Below, in pieces: positions 1 through 8,934 of a stretch of DNA of 20,000 nucleotides (positions within the stretch are counted from its first letter, which is position 1; each line of letters begins with the position of its first letter). The notes under the pieces are model-generated. The model was not told where the DNA came from, ran no database searches, and worked only from the letters and a program-made list of their open reading frames with translations. A program made the position numbers and the translations under genes. The stretch is from Actinidia chinensis (Eukaryota; Streptophyta; Magnoliopsida; Ericales; Actinidiaceae): contig CM018888.1 in assembly GCA_009663005.1 (NCBI GenBank), positions 8,484,735 through 8,504,734 of the forward strand, given 5' to 3'.

Positions 1-964
1 AACTCAGCAGAATACCTAGGCACCATCAGGAAGAGAATGAGGAAAATTTTACCTCTTCTTCCTAATGTAATGTTGCTAAGACTCCTAGGGGAAAAAGTCA
101 TATCATTCGTCAATGATTTGGAATCAGGTGGCTCGAGTTTAAGCTCGAGCTCGAGCTCAAGCTCAGAGACCTGCTCAGATCCACGGTTGCTCCCCAAGCT
201 CAGATCGGATGGTACTATTTTCAATTTTCTCCCAAATAATTTTCTTTGCCCATTTATTGACATTGGTTCCTTTTTGCAGCTATGTCAAGGAGAATCAACT
301 TGAAAAAGCTCACCCAAAATGTGGAGGAATCCAAGGGCGAGAGCTCGGCGACAAAGTCTACTCCTATTGTGAAGGGAGTGGTCATCGGTAAAAAGCGTCC
401 TCGGGAAGTCTTTGACGCCTCGACCAGCAAGAAAGGGAAATCAGCCCCTTCTAACAAGGGCAAGGGACCAGCATCGCCTCTGATGACCCAAAAAAAAGGC
501 CACGCTGAGCCATCGAGCAAGGAGGCGGCGATTTGGTTGATGTTGGGGAGAGCACCTCAACCAATCCCGTGGTCACCTTGGGACCCAAGGTGACTATGCT
601 AAGGAGTTCTGCCACGGCAGAAAAAATTCTGGAGGCCGTGATCCCCTCTTTTGACATGGAGGAGGTGGACAAGCTAGAGCTCGACCGGATGGTATCCAAG
701 CTTTTCCACATCATCGGTCAGGTAACTTTGAATTTATGTGCTTTCCACCACATCGGTCAGGCGGCCTAAAACACTTCGAATTTCTATTTCTTTCAAGCGG
801 TCGTGGTTGGGTCCTCTCTTGGCAGCCATAGTCGAGAAATAAGGGATGAGGTCACCCTACAATAGGGTAAGGCCGCATCGCTTGAGGGCGCGATGGCTCG
901 GGCTCAAAAGTTCGTGGGTGACATGGAACGACAGGTGGCCCAACTCAGCGTCCAAAATCGATAA
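1..964 (+). pseudogene. Broken gypsy-type plant transposon protein gene (Transposase_28-like), 3' part, three exons
   Basis: Role unknown; proteins of this kind (Pfam 'putative gypsy type transposon', PF04195, recognised from memory) sit beside gypsy-like elements in plants. The frame is open from base 1, so the gene begins outside the window. Exon 1 (1-211) ends in a serine run coded by CTCGAG-type repeats near 128-170. A probable intron at 212-279 starts GT and ends TTTTTGCAG. Exon 2 (280-720) encodes a Lys/Ser/Pro-rich linker starting MSRRINLKKL and, after a frameshift near 530, a segment ending KLFHIIGQ. A second probable intron is 721-797 (GT...AAG). Exon 3 (798-964) encodes SSLGSHSREIRDEV and then a helical, probably coiled-coil stretch ending QVAQLSVQNR and TAA at 962. 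It has an in-frame TAG at 863-865, and the exon 2/3 join is one base out of phase. So it is a pseudogene. Family assignment is moderately sure; exon limits are inferred from GT/AG sites. Confidence 0.6.
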
Positions 965-1706
965 GGTTCCCAATCCTTTCAATCCTTTGGCCTTGATCCT
1001 CATAAATATCTCCAAGCCTATTTACTTGTTGACTTAGCTCATGATAGGTGTCCCCGAGTCTATCCATGTATTCTTTTTGCCACCTTTGATTTTGAATGAT
1101 CTCGGCTTGTTGTTGCTTGAACTCCATTAAAGATGCTTGCATGTCAAGAACCCAAGCCGGTGGACCCCCTTGAGATGAAGTTCCTTCTTGTGATGGGTAC
1201 ACTCCACACGTTGGAGACTTAACTTGTACATGCTCCATGTGAACTTCCTTTGAACATTTCGGTCTACTTAAACCCTCAATTTGAAGAGGAATTTGAAGAT
1301 TTCACTCAACTTCCATGTCATGAACATCCTCATCCTCTCTTTCTTCCTCAGTTAAGCCAAGATTTTTTCCTTTCTTTATTGTGTTCATGGAGAAACCTTT
1401 ACCTAAGCCTTGACTTTGTTGAGAGTCTACACTTACGTGAAAGTGAAGAAAGATCCTAGTGAGAAGAGCACCAAATGGTAGGGCTTGAGTGTTATGGTTT
1501 CTCACATCGGCCATTTCTTTTAGTATGATGTAGTTTAAGTTCAACATTTCCTCCATTGTAGCCTTATAAAAAATAAAGGCATCTATGTTAGTTACTTGAT
1601 TATAATGCCCTGCCTTGGGGATTATATTATAAGCAATATGTATATGGAACAATCTAAATTCTTTTCTAAGATGTTTTGTATCGGTAACCCATAAATAAAT
1701 TATAAG
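945..1706 (-). pseudogene. Putative plant transposon protein domain (PF20167-like) fragment with C-terminal coiled coil
   Basis: On the minus strand one frame runs from about 1706 to 945, interrupted only by a TGA at 1304-1302. The N-terminal part reads LWVTDTKHLRKEF, then AYNIIPKAGHYNQVTNIDAF and LPFGALLTRIFLHF. These match the C-terminal half of the PF20167 family as I remember it: a 'HxxxNIIPKxGH' segment, then a 'LPYGxxLTRIF' segment. After an acidic stretch (EEEREDEDVHDMEVE) and the TGA, the frame continues to a Gln/Glu-rich helical tail (FKQQQAEIIQNQRWQKEYMD). No start codon is convincing, and a stop (1707-1709) cuts it upstream, so the N-terminal half is missing. The last few codons may already lie in the neighbouring element, because the opposing plus-strand pseudogene ends at 964. 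The same family appears as the third reading frame of the copia element at 8935-10519. Biochemical function is unknown. Confidence 0.65.
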
Positions 1707-1780
1707 TTATGGGTAGGTGGATAATATTACAAGTTTAATTATTATTAAGACAGTTTCAACGAAGTAATGATAGCTTGAAA

Positions 1781-1856
1781 GTGTCGACACCATAAAATGA
1801 AAGTGTCGACACCAATAAAATGAAGTGTCGACACCTGGAAAGAATTTGTCGACACC
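1781..1856 (+). repeat. Four spaced palindromes (GTGTCGACAC) in the 5' LTR
   Basis: Exact GTGTCGACAC occurs at 1781, 1803 and 1825, and TGTCGACACC at 1847. Spacing is 21-22 bp, about two helical turns, with AATAAAATGAA-like spacers. The counterpart in the 3' LTR (12002-12070) has the same four sites, three of them decayed by single-base changes. Regular phasing of a perfect palindrome suggests a protein-binding or regulatory array in the LTR; that role is inference. Confidence 0.85.
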
Positions 1857-2180
1857 CTAAACGGTATTTATTTTCAAATGCAGAGTTATCTGGTACAACA
1901 TTAAATGCCCCCCAACTACCAACAACGCCTAGCTATCATTCAAGCTATAATATAGCCTCCAAGTGCATTTAAAACACAAGAGAGGGGGGGGTGAGATTCA
2001 AAGTATATTGATAAAGATCTAACAAGCCAAAAAGTCAAGTGCTCTTGAACAAATCTTCATGCTTTGGGATTAACATTATTGTATGATTTCCACTTATATC
2101 TTTACTTTATTGTTAGAGTTGAATTTTTATCTAGCATACCTTCTCCATTCACGCTTATAAGTTGAGTGAAATTTGATGAG

Positions 2181-2945
2181 GACATCAGGCTATCAAGGCT
2201 CATGGGCCGATTCAGCTCCAATTGGTCCGGGACGAGAGCCTCGAGCTAAAGATTCAAAGAAGAGCTGAATATTTGGCCGGAGAGTACACAACAAGAAGTA
2301 TGTTCACTACTGAGGGTGAACAAAGGTTGATTTTACTACTCATATTCAATCCGGAGAGAACCATCGCTATACATGTGCAAGGGGGATTACATCTGATGTT
2401 GGTGTATTTTACTAGCAAAAAATCAAGGCAGGATTGTGTTTACAATAATCCAAGAATTTCAGATTCAGAAAGTTATGAATCATATTAGGATTTAACTTTT
2501 TTGTATTTTTTAGATTAGCTGTTGATTAGGATTACGATTAGATTGGAGATAAGATCAGATTTGACTATCTCCAATTAAACTTGATTTTTACTAGGATGTA
2601 TTTTATTAGGATAAGATTAGATGTTAAAGATTAATTAATAATTCTTATCTGTAAGGCCTATAAAAGGGCAGGCTATCATTTTGAAAAATTCATGAAAAAT
2701 AGAGGTATTTCGTTTATTCTTCTTGAGTTCATCAAGAAACTAATCTGAACTATCAAGGAATTCCTTGTGGCATTCAAACCCCGATTATCAAACGGATCAT
2801 AATCCCGTTTGTGGCGTTCTCATCCAAGGTTCTGCTTTGCTTAAGCAACGGGGGTCGCGGTTCCCATCACAACTTGAAAAAACTATGAGTTTGTTTTCGG
2901 ATTTGGTGTCGAGTTTCGTCAAGTGTTGGCGTGGTTCGTATCAAG
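2181..2945 (+). mobile_element. Insertion in the 5' LTR, probably a Ty3/gypsy 3' end plus LTR
   Basis: This block interrupts the copia LTR between 'aaatttgatgag' and 'attgaacaaaa', which are contiguous in the 3' LTR near 12380. Its left part (about 2215-2290) recalls the Arg/Ala/Lys-rich tail coded at the end of some plant gypsy polyproteins, but it is frameshifted, so this is weak. Its right part (about 2480-2945) has LTR character: AT-rich start, a TATA box at 2659, then a more GC-balanced region ending TTCGTATCA. No clear target-site duplication is visible, only a shared 'ag'. It may be a truncated gypsy copy or a rearrangement product. Short open frames inside it show no recognisable domain. 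Confidence 0.55.
2659..2665 (+). promoter_or_regulatory. TATA box of the inserted gypsy-like LTR
   Basis: TATAAAA lies in the context GGCCTATAAAAGGGCAGG, a strong plant TATA match within the LTR-like half of the insertion. It is followed by sequence that would be the R/U5 part. Activity is not shown. Confidence 0.5.
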
Positions 2946-3110
2946 ATTGAACAAAAATCACCTGGAGGAGAGTTTGAGTTTCCTCGTGTAAAAGCCAAAC
3001 ACTTAAGAGTTGAGTATAAGAGTTTGAGTATTTTCTCTTGTAAGAAAATATTGGAAGTTTGAGTGGAGTCTTGGACAAAAAACCACTGGTGTAAAAGTAG
3101 AGGGTAGAAA

Positions 3111-3376
3111 CCCCCCCCTGTCCACTTCCATTCCAAAACCCATCCACTTCCATCTTTCCATTTCCCCCTCCCTAACATCTGGCGCACCTTCCTTCTTTCT
3201 TCTTTGCTCTCCATCCCTCGTCGCCTTCCCTCCCTTCCTTCTCTGTCTCTCCTCTCCTCTCTCTCACACTTTCCCCCCTCCCACCTCGTGTTCTCTCCCC
3301 CCCCCTGCTCCCTCCTCGCCCGCCACTCCCCCTTGCTCTCTCAAATGCAACCCCACACGTGCCTCCCCTCATCCTT
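3111..3376. mobile_element. 266-bp pyrimidine-rich insertion flanked by TAGAAA duplication
   Basis: The 3' LTR has a single TAGAAA here (12540-12545). In the 5' LTR it occurs twice, at 3105-3110 and 3377-3382, with 266 bp of C/T-rich sequence between them. This is the pattern expected of an insertion with a 6-bp target-site duplication. The insert starts with a run of eight C and contains CCCTCCCTTCCTTCTCTGTC-like tracts. I see no inverted repeats, no poly(A) tail and no believable coding region; the frames across it on either strand are low-complexity Arg/Gly/Glu or Ser/Pro/Leu. Confidence 0.6.
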
Positions 3377-3632
3377 TAGAAATCGCCCCACATTGTAGTT
3401 GCGGATTGAACAAATAGTGGAAGGATCTTGCGGAGGTCTTGGGAGACGTAGATTACGGGTGTGAGCCAAACTCGATAAATATTGGTGTGCTTTCTTTTTC
3501 ATTAGCATATGGGTTCACCATTGCATTGGTTTATGTTATAATGAGATTAATTTTTCAATTAATCTAATTTACTATTATATTGAAAAGCCCAATTGCACCC
3601 CCCTCTTGGGGTTGCCTATTAGGAACAACAAT

Positions 3633-3646
3633 TGGTTAATCAGAGC
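3633..3646 (+). promoter_or_regulatory. Primer-binding site, initiator Met-tRNA type
   Basis: TGGTTAATCAGAGC starts two bases after the LTR end CAACA (3630). It is the standard plant copia site TGGTATCAGAGC, complementary to the 3' end of tRNA-iMet, with about two extra bases in the middle. The position fixes the 3' end of the 5' LTR and the direction of the element. Confidence 0.85.
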
Positions 3647-3688
3647 TAGTATTTCCTAGTTAAAGGCTTAACATCCTAGGAAGAGATC

Positions 3689-5260
3689 ATGGGCAACCAA
3701 TTTCGGAGAAACTCTCTCGGTGAGGGTCAATTACAACAAATAGGCCACTAGTTTAATGGAACAAATTTAAATAATAGAAGAATAGAATGAGAATCTAGTT
3801 CAAATGTAAGATATGGTTTGGGGAGGATTATCGTAAATGGCCCTAAAACTCCGACCATAAAAAATTGAAGGGGTAGACACGTCTAAACCCGAGTCCACTT
3901 GGGATGAAAATGACTTAAAATTGTTACAATAAAACTTCTAAGGCTGAACATCTTTATATTGTTGCATTAGGACCCAAAATGCGTAACAATAGAATCTCAA
4001 CCTGTGAATCAGCCAAAAGAAATTTGGGATAGATAGAAGTAGACCCATGAAGGAAATAGTCAAGTTAAGGAGTCTAAATCAATATCTTAGTTCATAAATT
4101 ATGACATTATTTAGAATGAAAACAAAGAATCAATCACCAAATGTTCACAAGATTCATTAATAATTATTAAGTGGCTTAAATCCTCGAAAGGTTTATCCTA
4201 ACAATGAGCAGGTGAGAAAAATTGGACGATCATACCAAGGCATGGGAAGCTAAAGTCACGGCAATTTATTGTAAGAAGCAAAAGATCTCACATAGAGTCT
4301 TGAGAGCTTTTGGGCTCTCTTAGGACTCATGAACTCACTCAAAAAATAAACCATATCCAGATATGAGGCAAAGAAAGAGAAAAACCGTAGCAGTCAAATC
4401 GACAATTCAGAAGATGAATCGTCAATTGAAGAAGGAGACGTGGAGAAGAAATGGTCTTATCCTCGAAAGTTAAACGATTCATGAAGAAGAAGAAAATGGA
4501 TGAGAGGAGGAAAAAAGGCATGATGGGAGAGGCGATGCTAACAAAGATGTCAAAACAAGTATATGCTATGAATGTAACAAGCTAGACACTGAAAGCCGAA
4601 GTCAGTTACTCAAAAAGAAAGAAAAGAAGAGAGTGGAAAAGGGCATGGCAGCTATGACATAGAGTGATGAAGAAGAATCCGGATCCGAAGATGAGGCCGA
4701 ACCAAAAGGAAGTTGCAAATATTTGTCTCATGGCTTAGGGGACTGAAGATGAGGTATCAAACTCTAATCATCTCAAATTACTTTTAATGAATAAAGATGC
4801 ATTGATGAATTAATGAGTGAATTCAAGAAACAAAATAAGAATTAAACAAATAGCATACTTAAAACGATGATTACTAATTTTTTAAAAGAAAATGAGGACT
4901 TCGGAAAACGAAAATGATGATTGATTTGAAAAATCAAAGTTAATGTTTAAAAAACCAAGGCTAAGGAAAAATGTCTCTCAAACGAATTACTAAAAGAAAA
5001 ACAAATCTAAATGAAAAGTTAAATACTTGAAACAACTCTATTTCAAATGTGTGATGGAAAAGAAAAATTGAAACAATTCTTGGAAAACAAAAATTCTCTC
5101 GTGCAAAGAGGAATCGGTTTTCAATCCAGTTTAAAAGAAAAAATGTCTCAAAAATTAAACCTTATCTGAAAAGAAAATCAATCTCGTGTTTCTATTGTCA
5201 TAATGTTGGAAAATTGCATAGTAGAGGTGTATATATGCAAAAATCAAAATTTTCTAAAAA
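3689..5260 (+). pseudogene. gag: Copia gag (capsid/nucleocapsid), heavily decayed
   Basis: Gag would form the virus-like particle and bind element RNA in the cytoplasm. The start is an ATG at 3689 reading MGNQFRRNSLGEGQ. Recognisable pieces in shifting frames follow: IIVNGPKTP near 3830, QVKESKS near 4063, SWEAKV near 4240, an acidic block with EEESGSEDEAEPK near 4670-4705, and a Lys/Glu/Asn-rich probably coiled-coil region to about 5150. The nucleocapsid zinc knuckle lies at 5187-5245: CFYC is intact, but the Gly-His pair has become K-L-H and the final Cys is lost. Dozens of stops and frameshifts make it nonfunctional. It continues directly toward pol through TNPQGYKMIGVYQSKINHF (about 5289-5345). 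Order and motifs fit copia gag of the Sirevirus/Tork type; identification is firm, exact limits are not. Confidence 0.82.
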
Positions 5261-5379
5261 TGCTATGCGGTCCGAGCAGACAATGAGAACTAACCCCCAA
5301 GGATACAAGATGATTGGTGTGTACCAAAGTAAAATAAATCATTTTATAGGCATGTCTTTCAAAGCAAAAATCCATCAAA

Positions 5380-8300
5380 AATCAATGGTACTTGAATAGC
5401 GGGGGTGCTCAAGGATATGACAAAAGATGAAACTCAATTTCACATATGTTAAAAGCTAAAAAGGATGGAGGATTTGTTACTTTGAGAGACAAGCCAACGG
5501 AAAGATAATCAGGAATAGGCTGTATCGGAAGACTCCTCAACCTCTATTGAAAATGTGCTGCTTGTTTAAAGGATTTAAACAATCTTCTAAGTATAGTTCA
5601 ACTATGTGACAAAGGATGCAAGGTGTATTTGAATCCTCAAAATGTGATGTAATAGCTCAAGAATAACAACACACTTCTCATTGGTCATAGATAAGGCAAA
5701 TTTACATGGTTAACTTAAATGATCTATCCTCTTGTAAAATCGAATGCCTCGCGCTATGAATAGGTGAAAGTTGGTTGTGGCATAAAATACTGGGCCCATA
5801 TTAGTATGAGTATACTGAAAAGATGTCAAAACATGATTTGGTCAAAGGGCTTCCAAAATCAAATTTGAGAAGAAACAAGATTGCGGATGCTGGTCAAATG
5901 GAAAAACAACTAGAATATCTTTTAAATCCATAAATAAGCTCAACACTAGTAGGCCACTCCCAAACTATTACATATGGACTTATTTGGACCATCAAGAACC
6001 TTAAGTCTTGGTTGAAAAGCCAATAAATATGTACTTGTTAGGTTGATGACTATTCAAGATTCACATGGGACCTTGTTCTTAGCTCATAAGGATGAAACAA
6101 TTGTCTTATTTATAAAAATTTTTTGTAGAGAAAGGTGCAAAAAAAAAGGGGTATCAATTATCTCAATTAGAAACCGATCAGGAGGGATTTGAGTTGTAAA
6201 CCTTTTTGAAAATATTGTGATGAAAACGGTTTTGACATAACTCTTCAGCTCCTTAAAACACCTCAACAAAAATGGGTTGTTGAAAGAAAAAATAGAGTTT
6301 TGCAAGAAAGGGAAAGAACCATGCTGTGGAAAATAGTTTTACCAAGATATATTTTGGGCTGAAGGTAGTAAATACATTTGCCTCGTTTTAAATCGAAATT
6401 ATATTTAGAAAAAATTGAACAAAACCCTCTATGAGCTTTGGAGAGACAAAAAGCCAAACATTTCATCATTCAAACTTTTTGAAGCAAATTGATGGTTATT
6501 AAATAACAATCAAAGATAATCTTGAAAAAATTTGCGCAAAAAGCTGATGAAAGGAATTTCTTGGATATTCCAAGACATAGCAAAGCTATAGAATTTTTAA
6601 TAAAAGAATTCTAGTAGTGAAGAACGGTCCATGTCACTTTTCGATGAGAATCTTATAGTAAAAAGATCAGAAGTGAAGAGATAGAGAAGCTGAGCAAAAC
6701 AAAATAGAAATTAGTATGAACAACCAAGCACAACGGATAATCAACAAAAGGGAGGATTGAGACACAAGAACTTCCTAAGCAAACAAAAGAAAAAATGAAG
6801 AATTACCTAAAGAAATGGAAAATTTGTGCCAAAACCATCCTACGAACAATCCTAGGCGATCCCTCACAAGGGGTAAGAATCATTCCTTATAAGAAATATT
6901 GTATCATCTTGCATTTCTGTCTCAAGAGAACCAAAACGTTTGAAAGATGCCTGAAATGATGAAGTTGGGATATAAATTGCCAATGCAAAGAGGAACTGAA
7001 ACCAATTTGAAAGGAATAAGTATATGGCATCTTGTTCCTTACCACTAGAGATCACCCGGTTATTAGAACTAAATGGGTATTTAGAAATAAAATGGATGAA
7101 TCCGGAATAGTGTAAAGGAACAAGTGTTAGGACTTGTGGCTCAAGGTTATAGTCAGAAGAAGGATTGAACTTTGATGAAAACCTTCGCACCAGTAGTAGA
7201 TTAGAAGCCAAATAGAAGCCTACTTGCATTTGCATGCTTTAAAGATTTTTAACTTTACCAAATGGATGGTTAAAAGTGCCTTACTAAATGGTTATATAAA
7301 TGAAGAGGTTTCACAAAATATGTGAGAACCTCCCAATTTTGGAGATCAAAAATTACCAAAATCATGTTTTAAATATCTAAGGCTATGTATGGGTTAAACA
7401 AGCTCCAAGGGCTGGTTATGAGCATTTGAGCAAAATTTTAAGTGACAAAGGATTTTCAAGAGGAAAAAGCGACACTAATCTTTGTAAAAGTTGAAAACAA
7501 AGACATACTCTTAGCACAAATTATAAATGATATATCTTTGGTTGCTACTAAAATTATTGCCAAAAGGAATTGCTAGAGTATATGTAGGGAGAATTTGAAA
7601 TGAGTATGAGGGAGAAATTAAACTAATTCTTGGACTTCAATAAAGCAATAAAGGAAGGTATTTTTATCAAATCAAGCCAAATATACAAAGAAATTGATCA
7701 GAAATTATGAATGGAGGGCAAAGCCCACAAGTACTCCGATGAGCACCTCAACCAAATTGGGATAGCGACAAAGGAAGTAAATCTGTTGATCTTAACTTTA
7801 TAGAAGTATGATAGCCGATCTTTGCTACATTTGACTGCTAGTCGACCCGACATTAGGTTTAGTGTGTGATTATGTGCGAGATTTCATCAAATCCTAAGGG
7901 AATCCACAGGTAATCGACTTGTGTGTAAAATGATTTTTCGATTCTTCCAAACACACTAAACCTAGGCCCATGATCCAAGGACACAACTTTTAATCTTATT
8001 GCATACACCGATGCCGATTATGTGGGAAGCAATTGATAGGAAAAAGTACACGTGTGTCAACTCATAGGTATATGATTGTGTCTTGGTTTTGCAAGAAGCC
8101 AAAATTACAAACTATCACGGCGGAGGAGGTGCGTATGTGCCCAGCTGGTAAGTTTGCTGTGCAAAGTGCTTGGATGAAAACATCCAATTAGAGGATTACG
8201 GAATCTCATTAGATCACCATTCCTAAAAATGCCGATAATTACGAGCGCGATAAATTTTGAAAAAAAATCAATCTAACACTCTCGTACTAGCACATTGAAA

Positions 8301-8460
8301 TTAGATACATTTTTACGAGGAGACCAGTACAAAAACGGGGATATGAACTTGAATTGTTTGAAACTGAAAACAAACTTGCTGACATTTCACAAACCCTTGA
8401 GCGAAGATAATTTTTTGCATGATAGTAGAGAAATAAGAATGAGCATCCAATGGGAATGAG
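5380..8460 (+). pseudogene. pol: Copia pol: protease, integrase, reverse transcriptase, RNase H, decayed
   Basis: Pol would process the polyprotein, copy the RNA and integrate the cDNA. Domains in order: protease at 5386-5409 reads WYLNSGGA, so the catalytic Asp is Asn. The GAG-pre-integrase segment has SWLWHK at 5769-5786. The integrase core starts HMDLFGPSRTLSLG (5971-6012; first catalytic Asp present), and the Glu segment has VVERKNRVLQE (from 6276). ELWRDKKPNISSFKLF follows at 6433. Reverse transcriptase has NKMDESG (7087), ACFKDF (7232) and QMDG (7259-7270; first catalytic Asp present). The Y-x-D-D box is degraded to I-N-D (7523-7531), losing one residue and one Asp. RNase H has YTDADYVGS (8004-8030) and VSWFCKK (8078-8098). 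The tail YELELFETENKLAD is at 8342-8383. Integrase before RT proves copia order. Stops and frameshifts are frequent throughout, so it is inactive. Confidence 0.9.
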
Positions 8461-8559
8461 AAATGGTTTGAGCGATATGCTAAAAAACAAACAAAAAAAT
8501 GGGTTTTAAAAGAAAATTTTCAAACTAACAATAGAACAAGATGAAACTCTGCAGTTCTA

Positions 8560-8826
8560 GTGTCGACACCTTGATCCTTGTGTCGAACCTACAGCTTGTT
8601 TTACATTGAATATGAAGTGTCGACACACCACAAGTTGAGTGTCGACCCATAAAGTTTTTAGGACACTCGGTTCTAAGTCTAAAGGTAAAAGTGTCGGAAA
8701 TCAGTAATTAAAGAGGCGACACCTTAAACAGAAGAATAAGTCTGAAAGAAAAACTTTAAGGAACAAGTTTGACATCTTAAATACAGTGTCGACCCTCTTG
8801 ATAGGAAATAAAAGGGGGGGGGGGGG
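8560..8826 (+). repeat. Palindrome cluster and G-run between pol and the third reading frame
   Basis: GTGTCGACAC is exact at 8560 and 8617. Decayed forms lie at 8580 (TGTCGAACC), 8639 and 8786 (both GTGTCGACCC), 8690 (GTGTCGG) and near 8715 (GCGACACC). The spacing is irregular, unlike the LTR block. The segment ends in a 13-base G run at 8814-8826. It is the same palindrome as in both LTRs, now in an internal noncoding region directly upstream of the third reading frame. It may act as a second regulatory block, or it may be a relic of LTR sequence moved inside; both are inference. Confidence 0.75.
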
Positions 8827-8934
8827 ACACTTAGGGCCTTTTCTTGTATTACACGAGACCATTGTATTCATGTTCATCCTTTTCTCTCTCTAACTCATTC
8901 CAAAAACGCTTGAGGACTTCATTTTCTCGAAAAA

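Larger units (their letters stand above)
1746..3630 (+). repeat. 5' LTR of the copia element, 5'-truncated and interrupted by two insertions
   Basis: From 'gacagtttcaacga' (about 1749) onward this matches the 3' LTR from about 11970: the palindrome block, then 'cctccaagtgcattta', 'aagccaaaaagtcaagtgct', the repeated 'tattttctcttgtaagaaaa', 'ttgcggagg' and the end 'acccccctcttggg...caaca'. Two blocks have no counterpart in the 3' LTR: 2181-2945 and 3111-3376. Without them the length is about 850 bp, against 836 bp in the matching part of the 3' LTR. The first ~870 bp of the 3' LTR, including its ~60-bp array, are absent here; the minus-strand transposon fragment lies immediately upstream. The missing part was therefore deleted, replaced or misassembled. 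Confidence 0.85.

Noticed and set aside
3172..3398. Arg/Gly-rich (minus) and Ser/Pro/Leu-rich (plus) open frames
   Set aside because: Both come from the pyrimidine-rich insertion; low complexity only.
6084..7235. Several minus-strand open frames across the integrase and RT regions
   Set aside because: They are antisense readings of the decayed copia pol, whose plus-strand motifs are recognisable at the same places.
8814..8826. G13 run as a possible G-quadruplex
   Set aside because: A single uninterrupted homopolymer, possibly of wrong length in the assembly; no spaced G-tracts around it.
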